Source: an uncultured Oscillospiraceae bacterium (GTDB lineage Bacteria; Bacillota; Clostridia; Oscillospirales; Acutalibacteraceae). Taken from it: a stretch of 7,620 nt of DNA. The translations under genes were made by a program, and so were the position numbers. A model generated the notes under the pieces. It saw only the letters and a list, made by a program, of their open reading frames with translations, searched no databases and was not told the origin of the DNA. The stretch lies in NCBI GenBank assembly GCA_900555705.1, contig USLV01000052.1, positions 1 through 7,620 of the forward strand, written 5' to 3'. Of the stretch, positions 1-6,329 are shown piece after piece. Within the stretch, counting starts at the first letter, position 1, and each line of letters begins with the position of its first letter.

Positions 1-49
1 ATCTACACTTCTAGCTTCGTCGGCAGCGTCAGATGTGTATAAGAGACAG
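1..49 (+). other. Synthetic Nextera Read 1 adapter with P5 tail and index (not genomic)
   Basis: Bases 1-8 (ATCTACAC) are the end of the Illumina P5 oligo. Bases 9-16 (TTCTAGCT) fit an 8-base i5 index. Bases 17-49 are the 33-base Nextera Read 1 transposase adapter, ending in the 19-base Tn5 mosaic end at 31-49 (AGATGTGTATAAGAGACAG). This is library construct sequence left in the record. Genomic sequence starts at base 50. Confidence 0.98.
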
Positions 50-481
50 CAGCAATTGTCGGCGATTGCTGATTTGAAAAAACAGCTCGGTGAGACCGTG
101 AAGGCGCAACAGAAAGCGGAAAAGCAGCTTCTCGAGGCAGAGGCCGTCAGTCGACGCTATGCGGAGCTGATCGGCGATGTCGGTTCCTTCGTCATGGAGG
201 TGCGTTCGATGGGACACCACGTGCTAAGCAGTGCGCACACCCGCAGCAACGACGCGCTGACAGCTGTGAACGCTGCCGTGGCATTGCTGCAGCAGCAGTT
301 GTCGGAGGGCGCTGTTCGACTGGAGGCCGCCGGCGAGGAACTTGCCCGGGACAATCAGGGTGCAGAGCAGCGCCTCGAGGAGCTCGCACAGTCGCTCTCC
401 CGTTCGGCCGACGCCATTGAGGCGGAGACAGATCCATCGGTTCGATCGAATGGTCCCGCCCCCTCCGACTTTTTTCGATGA
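50..481 (+). CDS. Coiled-coil protein of unknown function, 5'-truncated, probably frameshifted near its 3' end
   Basis: This frame is open from the adapter junction to a TGA at 479-481, leaving 143 visible residues. The start codon is missing. An ATG at 35 in the same frame lies inside the adapter and yields the artificial peptide MYKRQ, so it is not a real start. The protein is rich in Ala, Glu, Gln and Leu. It looks like two amphipathic coiled-coil stretches (about residues 1-40 and 68-120) around a short segment with Gly and Phe (GDVGSF, about 42-47), and has no membrane segment. I do not recognise the family; a DivIVA-like or other cytoskeletal/scaffold role is possible but unsupported by any motif. 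The natural C-terminus probably continues in the frame ending at 635 (separate entry). Transcribed with the downstream fumarase beta gene. Confidence 0.6.
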   Translation, partial: QQLSAIADLKKQLGETVKAQQKAEKQLLEAEAVSRRYAELIGDVGSFVMEVRSMGHHVLSSAHTRSNDALTAVNAAVALLQQQLSEGAVRLEAAGEELARDNQGAEQRLEELAQSLSRSADAIEAETDPSVRSNGPAPSDFFR

Positions 482-635
482 GCCGCCCACCGATCTCTCG
501 AAGACGACCGGCAGTGAAGGCGGCTTCTCCGATCCGGTTCCTCGCTCGCCTTCGGTTCACCGAAGGCAGGCAGTGCCTCTCCCCTCCACCCGCGAAGGAC
601 TGCTCAACTGGTTGAAAGGATGGTTGCTACGATGA
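477..635 (+). other. Likely displaced C-terminus of the coiled-coil gene in another frame
   Basis: Reading codons in the frame of base 477, the sequence is open to a TGA at 633-635 and encodes a plausible tail (DEPPTDLSKTTGSEGG..., ending LLNWLKGWLLR). Its stop overlaps the start of the fumarase beta gene as ATGA (632-635), a usual arrangement for translationally coupled bacterial genes. Moving from the upstream frame to this one requires removing one base, for example in the C5 run at 459-463 or the T6 run at 470-475. Either this is an indel error in the read or a real frameshift. Without it, 150 bases between the TGA at 481 and the next start would be noncoding, unlike the rest of this compact insert. 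Confidence 0.5.
548..567 (+). repeat. Short perfect inverted repeat inside the displaced C-terminal frame
   Basis: GCCTTCGG (548-555) pairs perfectly with CCGAAGGC (560-567) around TTCA. No T run follows, so it does not look like a terminator. It lies 64 bases before the fumarase beta ribosome binding site and may be chance in GC-rich coding sequence. Confidence 0.4.
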
Positions 636-1177
636 CAACGCCAGCCGCGCTTCACATCGACACCGCAGAGCTACGCGACGCCGCCGAAACGCTGCGTGCC
701 GGTGACCGCATCTTTCTCTCCGGCACGGTCTATACCTCTCGGGACGCCGCGCACAAGCGTATTTTTGCGCTGCTCGACGCCGGGCAGCCCCTGCCCTATC
801 CGCTGCGCGACAGCGTGATCTACTATTCCGGCGCAACACCAGCACCGGAGGGGCTGCCGATCGGCTCCTGCGGCCCGACCACCTCCGGCCGGATGGATAT
901 TTATACACCCCGCTTGCATGATCTCGGACTTTGTGCTACTATAGGAAAAGGCGCCCGTTCTCCGGCTGTGCTGGAGGCGCTTGTCCGCAACCGCGCGCTC
1001 TATCTCTGCGCCGTTGGCGGCGCGGGTGCGCTGGCCGCCAGAAGTGTGATTTCCTGCGATGTGATCGCGTTCGAGGATCTCGGCTGCGAGGCGGTCAAGC
1101 GGCTGCAAATCCGTGATTTTCCGTTGATTGTGGGCGCGGACTGTCACGGCGGCAATCTTTTCGCCCCCGCTCATTAA
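632..1177 (+). CDS. Class I fumarate hydratase / L(+)-tartrate dehydratase beta (C-terminal) subunit
   Basis: A 181-residue protein of the Fe-S hydro-lyase beta family (the C-terminal half of FumA/FumB, or TtdB). In two-subunit enzymes it pairs with an alpha subunit that carries the [4Fe-4S] cluster, giving reversible hydration of fumarate to malate (or tartrate dehydration) in the cytosol. Visible family motifs: LSGTVYTSRDAAHKR (about 29-43), GPTTSGRMD (81-89), IGKGARS (104-110) and LYLCAVGGAGAL (123-134). The length fits a stand-alone beta subunit. I chose the ATG at 632 because AAAGGA at 615-620 lies 11 bases upstream and the ATG overlaps the preceding stop as ATGA; the in-frame ATG at 620 would sit on that ribosome binding site. 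No alpha subunit is visible; it may lie upstream beyond the cut end. Fumarase and tartrate dehydratase cannot be separated from this subunit alone. Confidence 0.9.
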   Translation: MTTPAALHIDTAELRDAAETLRAGDRIFLSGTVYTSRDAAHKRIFALLDAGQPLPYPLRDSVIYYSGATPAPEGLPIGSCGPTTSGRMDIYTPRLHDLGLCATIGKGARSPAVLEALVRNRALYLCAVGGAGALAARSVISCDVIAFEDLGCEAVKRLQIRDFPLIVGADCHGGNLFAPAH

Positions 1178-1201
1178 AACAAAAGCAAGGAGTGTACTGT
1201 C

Positions 1202-1423
1202 ATGGCGGAACTCAAGTATGAAATCGTAAAAGAATGTGGTGTGCTGTCCCAGTCTCCCTCCGGCTGGACCAAAGAGCTCAATCTCGTGAGCTGGAACGAC
1301 CGTGCGCCCAAATATGATATTCGGGAATGGGCCCCCGATCACAGCAAGATGGGCAAGGGTGTTACGCTCTCCCCTGACGAGGTGATCCTGTTGCGTGATC
1401 TGCTGAGCGAAATGGATCTGTAA
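1202..1423 (+). CDS. YdbC/PC4-like single-stranded nucleic-acid-binding protein
   Basis: A 73-residue protein matching the small bacterial YdbC family, related in fold to the eukaryotic transcription coactivator PC4. Family knowledge: these are dimeric ssDNA-binding proteins made of a curved beta sheet and one C-terminal helix. What I see: alternating strand-like segments with the pattern GWTKELNLVSWN (about 21-32), then KYDIREW (about 37-43), a Gly/Lys-rich turn (KMGKG), and a C-terminal amphipathic helix (LSPDEVILLRDLLSEM). AAGGAG at 1187-1192 sits 9 bases before the ATG. It follows the fumarase beta gene by 24 bases and ends before a terminator, so it is probably the last gene of that transcript. 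A role in replication, repair or transcription is inferred from the family only; nothing ties it to fumarate metabolism. Confidence 0.85.
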   Translation: MAELKYEIVKECGVLSQSPSGWTKELNLVSWNDRAPKYDIREWAPDHSKMGKGVTLSPDEVILLRDLLSEMDL

Positions 1424-1437
1424 ATCAATCGGATGTG

Positions 1438-1470
1438 AAAACTGCCGACCGTCTTCCGGCCGGCAGTTTT
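1438..1470 (+). terminator. Rho-independent terminator after the YdbC-like gene
   Basis: Arms 1438-1451 (AAAACTGCCGACCG) and 1457-1470 (CGGCCGGCAGTTTT) pair with one A-C mismatch around a 5-base loop. The 3' arm ends in TTTT followed by ATAT. The A-rich 5' flank means it may also work on the other strand. It lies 15 bases after the TAA at 1421-1423 and only 39 bases before the uppP start. Confidence 0.85.
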
Positions 1471-1509
1471 ATATGTACATTTTGCCAATTATCGGAAAGG
1501 ACGGAGCGT

Positions 1510-2340
1510 ATGGAGTTTATTGAAATCATCAAGGTGATTGTACAGGGTATTGTACAGGGCATTACCGAATGGCTGCCAATCAGCAGCACCGGCCACATCC
1601 TGCTGTTGGACGCTATCTGGCCAATGAAGGTGAGCCCGGAGTTCTTCAACGTATTCAAGGTTGTCATCCAGCTCGGCTCCATTCTGGCCGTTTTGGCGCT
1701 TTATTTCCATAAGTTGAATCCCTTTTCGCCGAAAAAGAGCGACCGCGAGAAAAAGGACACGCTTTCCCTCTGGGGAAAGGTTCTGGTGGCGAGCATTCCG
1801 GCCGGCGTTGTCGGTCTTGCACTCAACGATATCATCGACGAGAAGCTCTCTGTACCGCTGGTGATCGCGGTCGCCCTGATTGTCTATGGTATCGGCTTTC
1901 TCTGGCTTGAATCCCGTCGGAAACAGCCGACGACCAATTCTCTGTCCGAGATGTCGTATAAAACCGCGCTCGGTATCGGCGCGTTCCAGATGCTGGCGTT
2001 GATCCCCGGCACCTCCCGCTCCGGTTCCACAATTCTCGGTGCCTCCCTGCTCGGCACCTCCCGGACGGTGGCTGCGGAATTCTCCTTTTTCATGGCAATT
2101 CCCGTCATGTTCGGCGCCAGTGGTGTCAAAATTCTCAAGTTCCTTCTCGACGGTCTCAGCTTTACTGCCGCAGAATGGATCACACTGGCGATCGGCACCA
2201 TTGTCTCTTTTGTCGTTTCGCTGATTGTCATTCGCTTCCTGATGAGCTTTATCAAAAAACACGATTTCAAGGTATTCGGGTATTATCGCATCGTGCTTGG
2301 GGCAATTGTGATCGCCGCTTTCCTCGGTGGTCTCCTCTGA
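1510..2340 (+). CDS. uppP: Undecaprenyl-diphosphatase UppP (BacA)
   Basis: A 276-residue integral membrane protein of the BacA/UppP family. It dephosphorylates undecaprenyl diphosphate to the monophosphate, recycling the lipid carrier for peptidoglycan and other wall polymers; family members confer bacitracin resistance when overexpressed. Both catalytic signatures are present: the N-terminal Glu-rich motif QGIVQGITEWLPISSTGH (about 12-29) and PGTSRSGST (166-174). Several hydrophobic helices are evident, and the length is typical of the family. The reading frame is open upstream to about 1435, but the ATG at 1510 is the start: AAAGGA/GGAG lies 4-8 bases before it, the family N-terminus begins there, and the upstream frame runs through the terminator at 1438-1470. 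No convincing promoter is visible in the 39 bases between that terminator and the ATG. It converges on spoVAF. Confidence 0.96.
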   Translation: MEFIEIIKVIVQGIVQGITEWLPISSTGHILLLDAIWPMKVSPEFFNVFKVVIQLGSILAVLALYFHKLNPFSPKKSDREKKDTLSLWGKVLVASIPAGVVGLALNDIIDEKLSVPLVIAVALIVYGIGFLWLESRRKQPTTNSLSEMSYKTALGIGAFQMLALIPGTSRSGSTILGASLLGTSRTVAAEFSFFMAIPVMFGASGVKILKFLLDGLSFTAAEWITLAIGTIVSFVVSLIVIRFLMSFIKKHDFKVFGYYRIVLGAIVIAAFLGGLL

Positions 2341-2352
2341 TTCCTGTATACA

Positions 2353-2383
2353 ACGACCGCCTGTCCGTCGGACAGGCGGTCGT
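2353..2383 (+). terminator. Rho-independent terminator after uppP
   Basis: A perfect 14-bp stem, 2353-2366 (ACGACCGCCTGTCC) with 2370-2383, around a 3-base loop. It is followed by CGTCTTT and then a T-rich stretch to 2400 that overlaps the end of spoVAF. The U-rich side serves uppP. For spoVAF, read from the other strand, the hairpin has no clear U tail, so termination there is less certain. Confidence 0.88.
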
Positions 2384-2388
2384 CGTCT

Positions 2389-3843
2389 TTATTCCTTTTT
2401 CTGCGGATTGGTTGGGATCAGCGCATTGCTGCGGTGAAGGATCCGCCGCACAAGCAGCCGCTTCATCGCCACCCAGTCAAAGGGGATCAACGGATAGAGA
2501 TAGCTGGTGCCGAGTGCAGTACGTGTAGTGGCGACAATCAGCAGCATCAGCAGAATACCGCCGACAAAGCCCCAGATGTGGAATGCCGCCGTCAGAATCA
2601 GCAGTAGCACCCGGAACAGCTTGACGGAATAGGCCAGTTCGAAACTCGGCTGGGTGAAATTGGCGATCGAGACAAACGCCATATACAGCAGCACCTCCGG
2701 CACGAACAACCCGGCGGTCACGGCAAATTCGCCGAGAATCAACGCCCCCACCACGCCGAAGGCATTGTTCAGAGAATTGGGCGTGTTGAGTGAGGCGAGC
2801 TTGATGGCGTCGATCATCAGTTCTACCACCAGCAGCTGTACCAGCAACGGCACACTGTTCGGCTCTTTGATGGTGATGAAAGCCAACCAATCCGGAATGA
2901 GCCCGGGATGCGTAATCAGCAGATACCAAACCGGCGTCAGGAACATCGTCAGGAAAAAGACGATCATACGCACCATGCGCAGATAGCTGCCGATCAGCGG
3001 TGGAAAATAGTAGTCGTTGGAATCCTGTACGAAGTCGAAGATGGCGGTCGGCAGAATCATAACCGCCGGGGAGTTGTCGACAATCACAAGGATGCGCCCC
3101 TCCGCAACCGCCGAGGCTGCGCAGTCGGGACGCTCGGTGTAGCGGGTTTTTGGAAAGGGGTTGTACCACTGCTGTTTGCGGAAGAGGCATTCTGAAAGAC
3201 TCTCCTGACCCATCGTCAGGCTGGGGATGGTGATGGATTGCAGCTTTTTGCGCAGCTTCTGGAGATCTTTCTGGTTGACAACCCCTTCCATGAAACACAT
3301 CACCACATCGGTTTTGGAAACCGAGCCGATCTGAAAATATTCCATCGTCAGCCGCGTATCCCGTACATGGCGGCGGATCAGCGCCGTGTTGAAGACCAGT
3401 GTTTCCACAAAGCCGTCGTGGGAGCCGCGCAGCACGCGGTCCACCTCCGGCTCGTCCACGCCGCGGGCCGGATAGGTCCGTGCGTCGATGAGGATGGCTT
3501 CCTCAAAGGTATCGATCAGCAGCGCGACCTGACCGGACAACACTGCCGTCGCGACCGTCTCGTCGTCCTTTGCGAAGCCGACCTCCATATAGGGGATATA
3601 CTGGCGCGAGAAGGTCTGGGCGTCCTTCACGCCCTGCATATTCTCTTTTTTGACGCTGCTGGCGAGGAACTGCATCATCTTGCCCATCGCCTCATCCTTG
3701 ATAAACCCGTCCACAAACAGGAAGGATGCCTTCTCCTCCCCAATTTTCAGCGGCCGGGAAATCAGGTCAAAGCTCTCCGAGATTCGGAGCTTCTTTTCCA
3801 TCAGCGCCAGATTGTGCTCATAATCTTTTGTAAACGCTGCCAT
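2389..3843 (-). CDS. spoVAF: SpoVAF-like spore germination protein (GerA family)
   Basis: A 484-residue GerA-family protein; these sit in the inner spore membrane. In Bacillus, SpoVAF is encoded with the SpoVA dipicolinic-acid channel and promotes germination signalling. The N-terminal half is a soluble domain with YPARGVDEPEVDRVLRGSHD (124-143) and DGFVETLVFNTALIRR (143-158). It is followed by NPFPKTRYTERPD (228-240), then hydrophobic segments at about 292-311, 333-350, 363-400 and 408-440, and a short charged tail. The RYTERPD and RGS.DGFVE patterns favour the SpoVAF branch over nutrient-receptor GerAA proteins; I recall this from the family and have not aligned it. The frame is open far upstream, but the ATG at 3843-3841 is preceded by AGGAG 8 bases away and the family N-terminus starts there. 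No other spoVA or gerA genes adjoin it. A possible sigma-G promoter lies upstream. Confidence 0.9.
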   Translation of the reverse strand: MAAFTKDYEHNLALMEKKLRISESFDLISRPLKIGEEKASFLFVDGFIKDEAMGKMMQFLASSVKKENMQGVKDAQTFSRQYIPYMEVGFAKDDETVATAVLSGQVALLIDTFEEAILIDARTYPARGVDEPEVDRVLRGSHDGFVETLVFNTALIRRHVRDTRLTMEYFQIGSVSKTDVVMCFMEGVVNQKDLQKLRKKLQSITIPSLTMGQESLSECLFRKQQWYNPFPKTRYTERPDCAASAVAEGRILVIVDNSPAVMILPTAIFDFVQDSNDYYFPPLIGSYLRMVRMIVFFLTMFLTPVWYLLITHPGLIPDWLAFITIKEPNSVPLLVQLLVVELMIDAIKLASLNTPNSLNNAFGVVGALILGEFAVTAGLFVPEVLLYMAFVSIANFTQPSFELAYSVKLFRVLLLILTAAFHIWGFVGGILLMLLIVATTRTALGTSYLYPLIPFDWVAMKRLLVRRILHRSNALIPTNPQKKE

Positions 3844-3872
3844 TCGCCGTTCTCCTCTTTTGATTTTGCTGT

Positions 3873-3901
3873 TAGCATATCCAAAAGAGCGGCAATTATT
3901 T
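3873..3901 (-). promoter_or_regulatory. Possible sigma-G-type promoter for spoVAF
   Basis: On the minus strand, TATGCTA (3879-3873) matches the sigma-G -10 pattern CATnnTA at six of seven positions. AAATA (3901-3897), 17 bases upstream, matches the -35 pattern gHATR at four of five. It lies 29 bases before the spoVAF start, and SpoVA genes are known forespore sigma-G targets. The motifs are short and the match imperfect, so this is a suggestion only. Confidence 0.35.
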
Positions 3902-3910
3902 GTAATATGC

Positions 3911-3917
3911 AGGAGGG
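3911..3917 (+). promoter_or_regulatory. Ribosome binding site that fixes the phosphate transporter start
   Basis: AGGAGGG lies 7 bases before the ATG at 3925. The reading frame stays open for almost 700 bases upstream, antisense to spoVAF, so this strong site together with the first PiT helix decides the start. Confidence 0.85.
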
Positions 3918-3924
3918 ATATTCC

Positions 3925-4980
3925 ATGGAGCTTTCGTTTTTCCGGTTTCTCTCTGCGGCTGCCGACAGCCCGCTTCTGCTGACCACAATCCTGCTGACGA
4001 TCGGGGTCATTTTTGTCAACGGCTGGACCGATGCCCCCAACGCCATCGCCACCTGTGTGGCCACACGCGCCATGCCGCCTCGCGCCGCCGTGCTCCTGTC
4101 GGCTGTTTTCAATTTTCTGGGTGTTCTGGTCATGACGCTGATCAGTCCGATGGTGGCGATGACCATCAAAAATATGGTGGTGTTCGATACCGGCAGCCGG
4201 GAGGCCATTATCGCCCTCTGTGCGGCACTGTTCGCCATCATCGTCTGGGCCACGGCCGCATGGTATTTCGGTATCCCGACCAGCGAGAGCCATGCCCTGA
4301 TCGCCGGGCTCTCCGGCGCTGCTATCGCGCTGCATAACGGTCTCGGCGGCATCAACGGAGTGGAATGGGTCAAAGTGCTCTATGGCCTGCTGCTTTCCAC
4401 GCTTCTGGGCTTTGTCGGCGGTTTTCTGTTTGCTCGACTCATCGCTCTTCTGTTCCAGCGCGCCGATCGCCGCAAAACCACCGGCTTCTTCCGATATGCT
4501 CAGATCGGCGGCGGAGCGGCCATGTCGTTTATGCACGGCGCGCAGGACGGCCAGAAATTTATGGGCGTTTTGATCCTCAGTCTCTTTCTTGCCGATGGCA
4601 GGGACACCACCGGTGCTGTTGCGCTGCCGCTTTGGATGATGTTACTCTGCTCCGCCGTCATGGCACTCGGCACCTCTGTCGGTGGCTATAAAATCATTAA
4701 AGCGGTTGGTATGGATATGGTGAAACTCGAGCAGTACCAGGGGTTTTCCGCCGATCTGGCCGCAGCCTCCTGTCTGCTGCTCTCCTCGCTGTCCGGTCTT
4801 CCCGTCAGTACAACCCACACCAAAACCACTGCTATCATGGGTGTCGGCGCAGCCAAACGCCTGTCCGCCGTCAACCTGCACGTCGTGAAGGAGATGGCCT
4901 TGACCTGGGTGTTGACCTTTCCCGGCTGCGGCCTGATCGGCTACGCCATGGCAAAGCTCTTTTTCGCACTGTTCGGATAG
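3925..4980 (+). CDS. pit: Inorganic phosphate transporter, PiT family
   Basis: A 351-residue polytopic membrane protein of the PiT family, which imports inorganic phosphate (often as a neutral metal-phosphate complex) with H+ or Na+. The two inverted family signatures are visible: NGWTDAPNAIAT (32-43) in the first half, and PVSTTHTKTTAIMG (293-306) in the second. Other conserved pieces are PTSESHALIAGLSGAA (118-133) and MHGAQDGQKFMG (203-214). Hydrophobic helices fill the remainder. Length fits the short bacterial/clostridial members. PiT genes in Firmicutes often follow a PhoU-like (DUF47) regulator gene; here none is adjacent and the gene stands alone, divergent from spoVAF and convergent with the cysK cluster. 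I see no Pho box. Which cation is used cannot be told from the sequence. Confidence 0.95.
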   Translation: MELSFFRFLSAAADSPLLLTTILLTIGVIFVNGWTDAPNAIATCVATRAMPPRAAVLLSAVFNFLGVLVMTLISPMVAMTIKNMVVFDTGSREAIIALCAALFAIIVWATAAWYFGIPTSESHALIAGLSGAAIALHNGLGGINGVEWVKVLYGLLLSTLLGFVGGFLFARLIALLFQRADRRKTTGFFRYAQIGGGAAMSFMHGAQDGQKFMGVLILSLFLADGRDTTGAVALPLWMMLLCSAVMALGTSVGGYKIIKAVGMDMVKLEQYQGFSADLAAASCLLLSSLSGLPVSTTHTKTTAIMGVGAAKRLSAVNLHVVKEMALTWVLTFPGCGLIGYAMAKLFFALFG

Positions 4981-4991
4981 GAAAAGAAAAT

Positions 4992-5017
4992 GCCCCGGAA
5001 CCTGCTGGTTCCGGGGC
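4992..5017 (-). terminator. Terminator between pit and the cysK-like gene, oriented for the minus strand
   Basis: A perfect 11-bp stem, 4992-5002 (GCCCCGGAACC) with 5007-5017, around a TGCT tetraloop. Read on the minus strand it is followed by ATTTTCTTTTCC (4991-4980), a proper U-rich tail, 4 bases after the cysK-like stop. On the plus strand the following bases are not T-rich, so it may end pit transcripts less efficiently. Confidence 0.85.
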
Positions 5018-5021
5018 GAAA

Positions 5022-5951
5022 TCATTCTTCGAACAGTGGCGTGCTGAAATAGCGTTCAGCTGTATCCGGCAGGATGGTGGCTACCGTCTTGCCGCGTCCG
5101 AGCTTTTGGGCCAGCCGCAGCGCAGCGGCAACATTAGTGCCACTCGATATACCGCACATCAGCCCTTCCTTCCGTGCCAGATCCTTGGCCGTTCGGATCG
5201 CTTCCTCGTCACTGACGATATAAATACTGTCGTAGATACCCTGATTTAAATTATCCGGAATCAGGCCGTCCCCGATCCCCATCTGGAGGTGTGTGCCGAT
5301 GGTGCCGCCGGCCAGAATCGCCGCGTTTTCCGGTTCCACCGCCCATATCTCGATCTCCGGATACTGGGCGCGCAGTACCTCGCCGATCCCGGTGATCGTC
5401 CCGCCGGTTCCGATACCGGAGCAGAAACCATGAATCGGCCCCGCAACCTGTTCCATCAGCTCCAGCGCGGTATGCCGCCTATGTACCTCCGGATTGGCCG
5501 GATTGGAAAACTGCTGCGGCACAAATACCCGCGGATCCTCCGCCGCCATACGCAAGGCCGTATCCAGACACTCCTGAATACAGGCGCCGATATCACCGTC
5601 ATCGTGGATCAGCAGTACCTCTGCGCCGTAATGCCGCACCAGCATGCGGCGCTCGCGACTGACAGAATCCGGCATGATGATGACCGTCCGATACCCCTTA
5701 ACGGCGCCGATCAACGCAAGACCGATTCCCTGATTGCCGCTGGTGGGTTCCACAATAATCGTGTCGGGACGGATCAATCCCGCCCTCTCACCGGCTTCAA
5801 TCATATTGTATGCTGTCCGCGTCTTGATCGAGCCGCCGACGTTCAGCCCTTCGTATTTGACCAGCACCTCGGCATCCTCCGGGCCGGTCATACGGTTCAG
5901 CCGGATGACCGGTGTATGGCCCATGGCATCCAGAACGGTTGGATAAATCAT
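5022..5951 (-). CDS. cysK: Cysteine synthase-like PLP-dependent enzyme (CysK/CBS family)
   Basis: A 309-residue fold-type II PLP enzyme. CysK makes L-cysteine from O-acetylserine and sulfide in the cytosol. Visible: the PLP lysine in GGSIKTR (K43), the substrate loop TSGNQG (70-75), QFSNPANPEVH (147-157), the phosphate-binding loop GIGTGGTI (179-186), SSGTN (269-273) with the Ser expected near the PLP ring nitrogen, and the C-terminal ILPDTAERYFST. Length is standard. Differences from textbook CysK: KTR rather than KDR after the PLP lysine, TSGNQG rather than TSGNTG, and GIGDGLIP where CysK usually has GIGAGF(I/V)P. These suggest a subgroup whose donor substrate could differ, so cysteine synthase A is the best call but not certain. 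The ATG at 5951-5949 has GGGGGAG 8 bases upstream. Last gene of the minus-strand cluster, 35 bases after the YjbR-like gene. Confidence 0.88.
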   Translation of the reverse strand: MIYPTVLDAMGHTPVIRLNRMTGPEDAEVLVKYEGLNVGGSIKTRTAYNMIEAGERAGLIRPDTIIVEPTSGNQGIGLALIGAVKGYRTVIIMPDSVSRERRMLVRHYGAEVLLIHDDGDIGACIQECLDTALRMAAEDPRVFVPQQFSNPANPEVHRRHTALELMEQVAGPIHGFCSGIGTGGTITGIGEVLRAQYPEIEIWAVEPENAAILAGGTIGTHLQMGIGDGLIPDNLNQGIYDSIYIVSDEEAIRTAKDLARKEGLMCGISSGTNVAAALRLAQKLGRGKTVATILPDTAERYFSTPLFEE

Positions 5952-5986
5952 GTGTCTCTCTCCCCCTTCTGCGGTTCAACTGCGTC

Positions 5987-6328
5987 TCAGCTCCGGCCGG
6001 TTTCCACCAGACGATAGCTCTCTGCAATCATCCGCCGCACCTCTTCCTCCGGCACCCGGCCATTCAGCAGAACCGAGTTCCAGTGCTCCTTGTTCATATG
6101 ATAAGCCGGCAGCACGCCCTCCGGATACAGCTCCCGCCAAAACACCGTCTCTTCCGGACGGCATTTGACGTTGATCCATATACAACCCTGTCGCTCAAAA
6201 ATCAGCGCAAAGCTCCGCCGGTTGGAACGGCGGCGCATCACCGCCCAGGCACCGTCCCGGAACGGATAATCCTCATAGCTGTCCGGCAGTGCCAGGCAAC
6301 AGGCGATCGCTTCTTCCCGTGTCTGCAT
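5987..6328 (-). CDS. MmcQ/YjbR family protein
   Basis: A 113-residue protein of the MmcQ/YjbR family, small alpha/beta proteins with a CyaY-like fold often annotated as DNA-binding, though their biochemical role is poorly defined. Recognisable features: the N-terminal helix followed by CLALPDSYEDYPF (about 11-23), an aromatic/basic strand region (FALIFERQGCIWINVKC, about 40-56), and the C-terminal family block HWNSVLLNGRVPEEEV (about 82-97) followed by an amphipathic helix ending ESYRLVE. Length is normal for the single-domain form. Its ATG (6328-6326) lies one base after the stop of the DUF2871 gene, with only a weak GGGAAG upstream, so translation is probably coupled to that gene. No evidence links it directly to cysteine metabolism apart from position. 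Confidence 0.88.
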   Translation of the reverse strand: MQTREEAIACCLALPDSYEDYPFRDGAWAVMRRRSNRRSFALIFERQGCIWINVKCRPEETVFWRELYPEGVLPAYHMNKEHWNSVLLNGRVPEEEVRRMIAESYRLVETGRS

Positions 6329-6329
6329 A

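Noticed and set aside
548..567. Hairpin GCCTTCGG/CCGAAGGC as a terminator before the fumarase beta gene
   Set aside because: No U tail follows, and it lies inside what looks like the displaced coding frame of the upstream gene.
671..1342. 223-residue minus-strand open frame opposite the fumarase beta and YdbC-like genes
   Set aside because: Spans two recognised genes and the gap between them, with no motif of its own.
1489..2262. 257-residue minus-strand open frame opposite uppP
   Set aside because: Charged, repetitive composition typical of antisense shadows in GC-rich genes; uppP has both catalytic motifs on the other strand.
3238..3924. Open plus-strand stretch upstream of pit, antisense to spoVAF
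   Set aside because: Encodes a His/Arg-rich sequence without family features. The AGGAGGG at 3911-3917 and the first PiT helix fix the start at 3925.
3844..4536. Long open stretch upstream of spoVAF on the minus strand, which could be read as a 231-residue N-terminal extension
   Set aside because: It is antisense to the well-supported PiT gene, its composition is low-complexity and unlike a protein, and the SpoVAF family N-terminus begins at 3843 with a good ribosome binding site.
5289..6017. 242-residue plus-strand open frame opposite the cysK-like gene
   Set aside because: Antisense to a gene with clear PLP-enzyme motifs; translation is Arg/His/Pro-rich and unlike any family I know.
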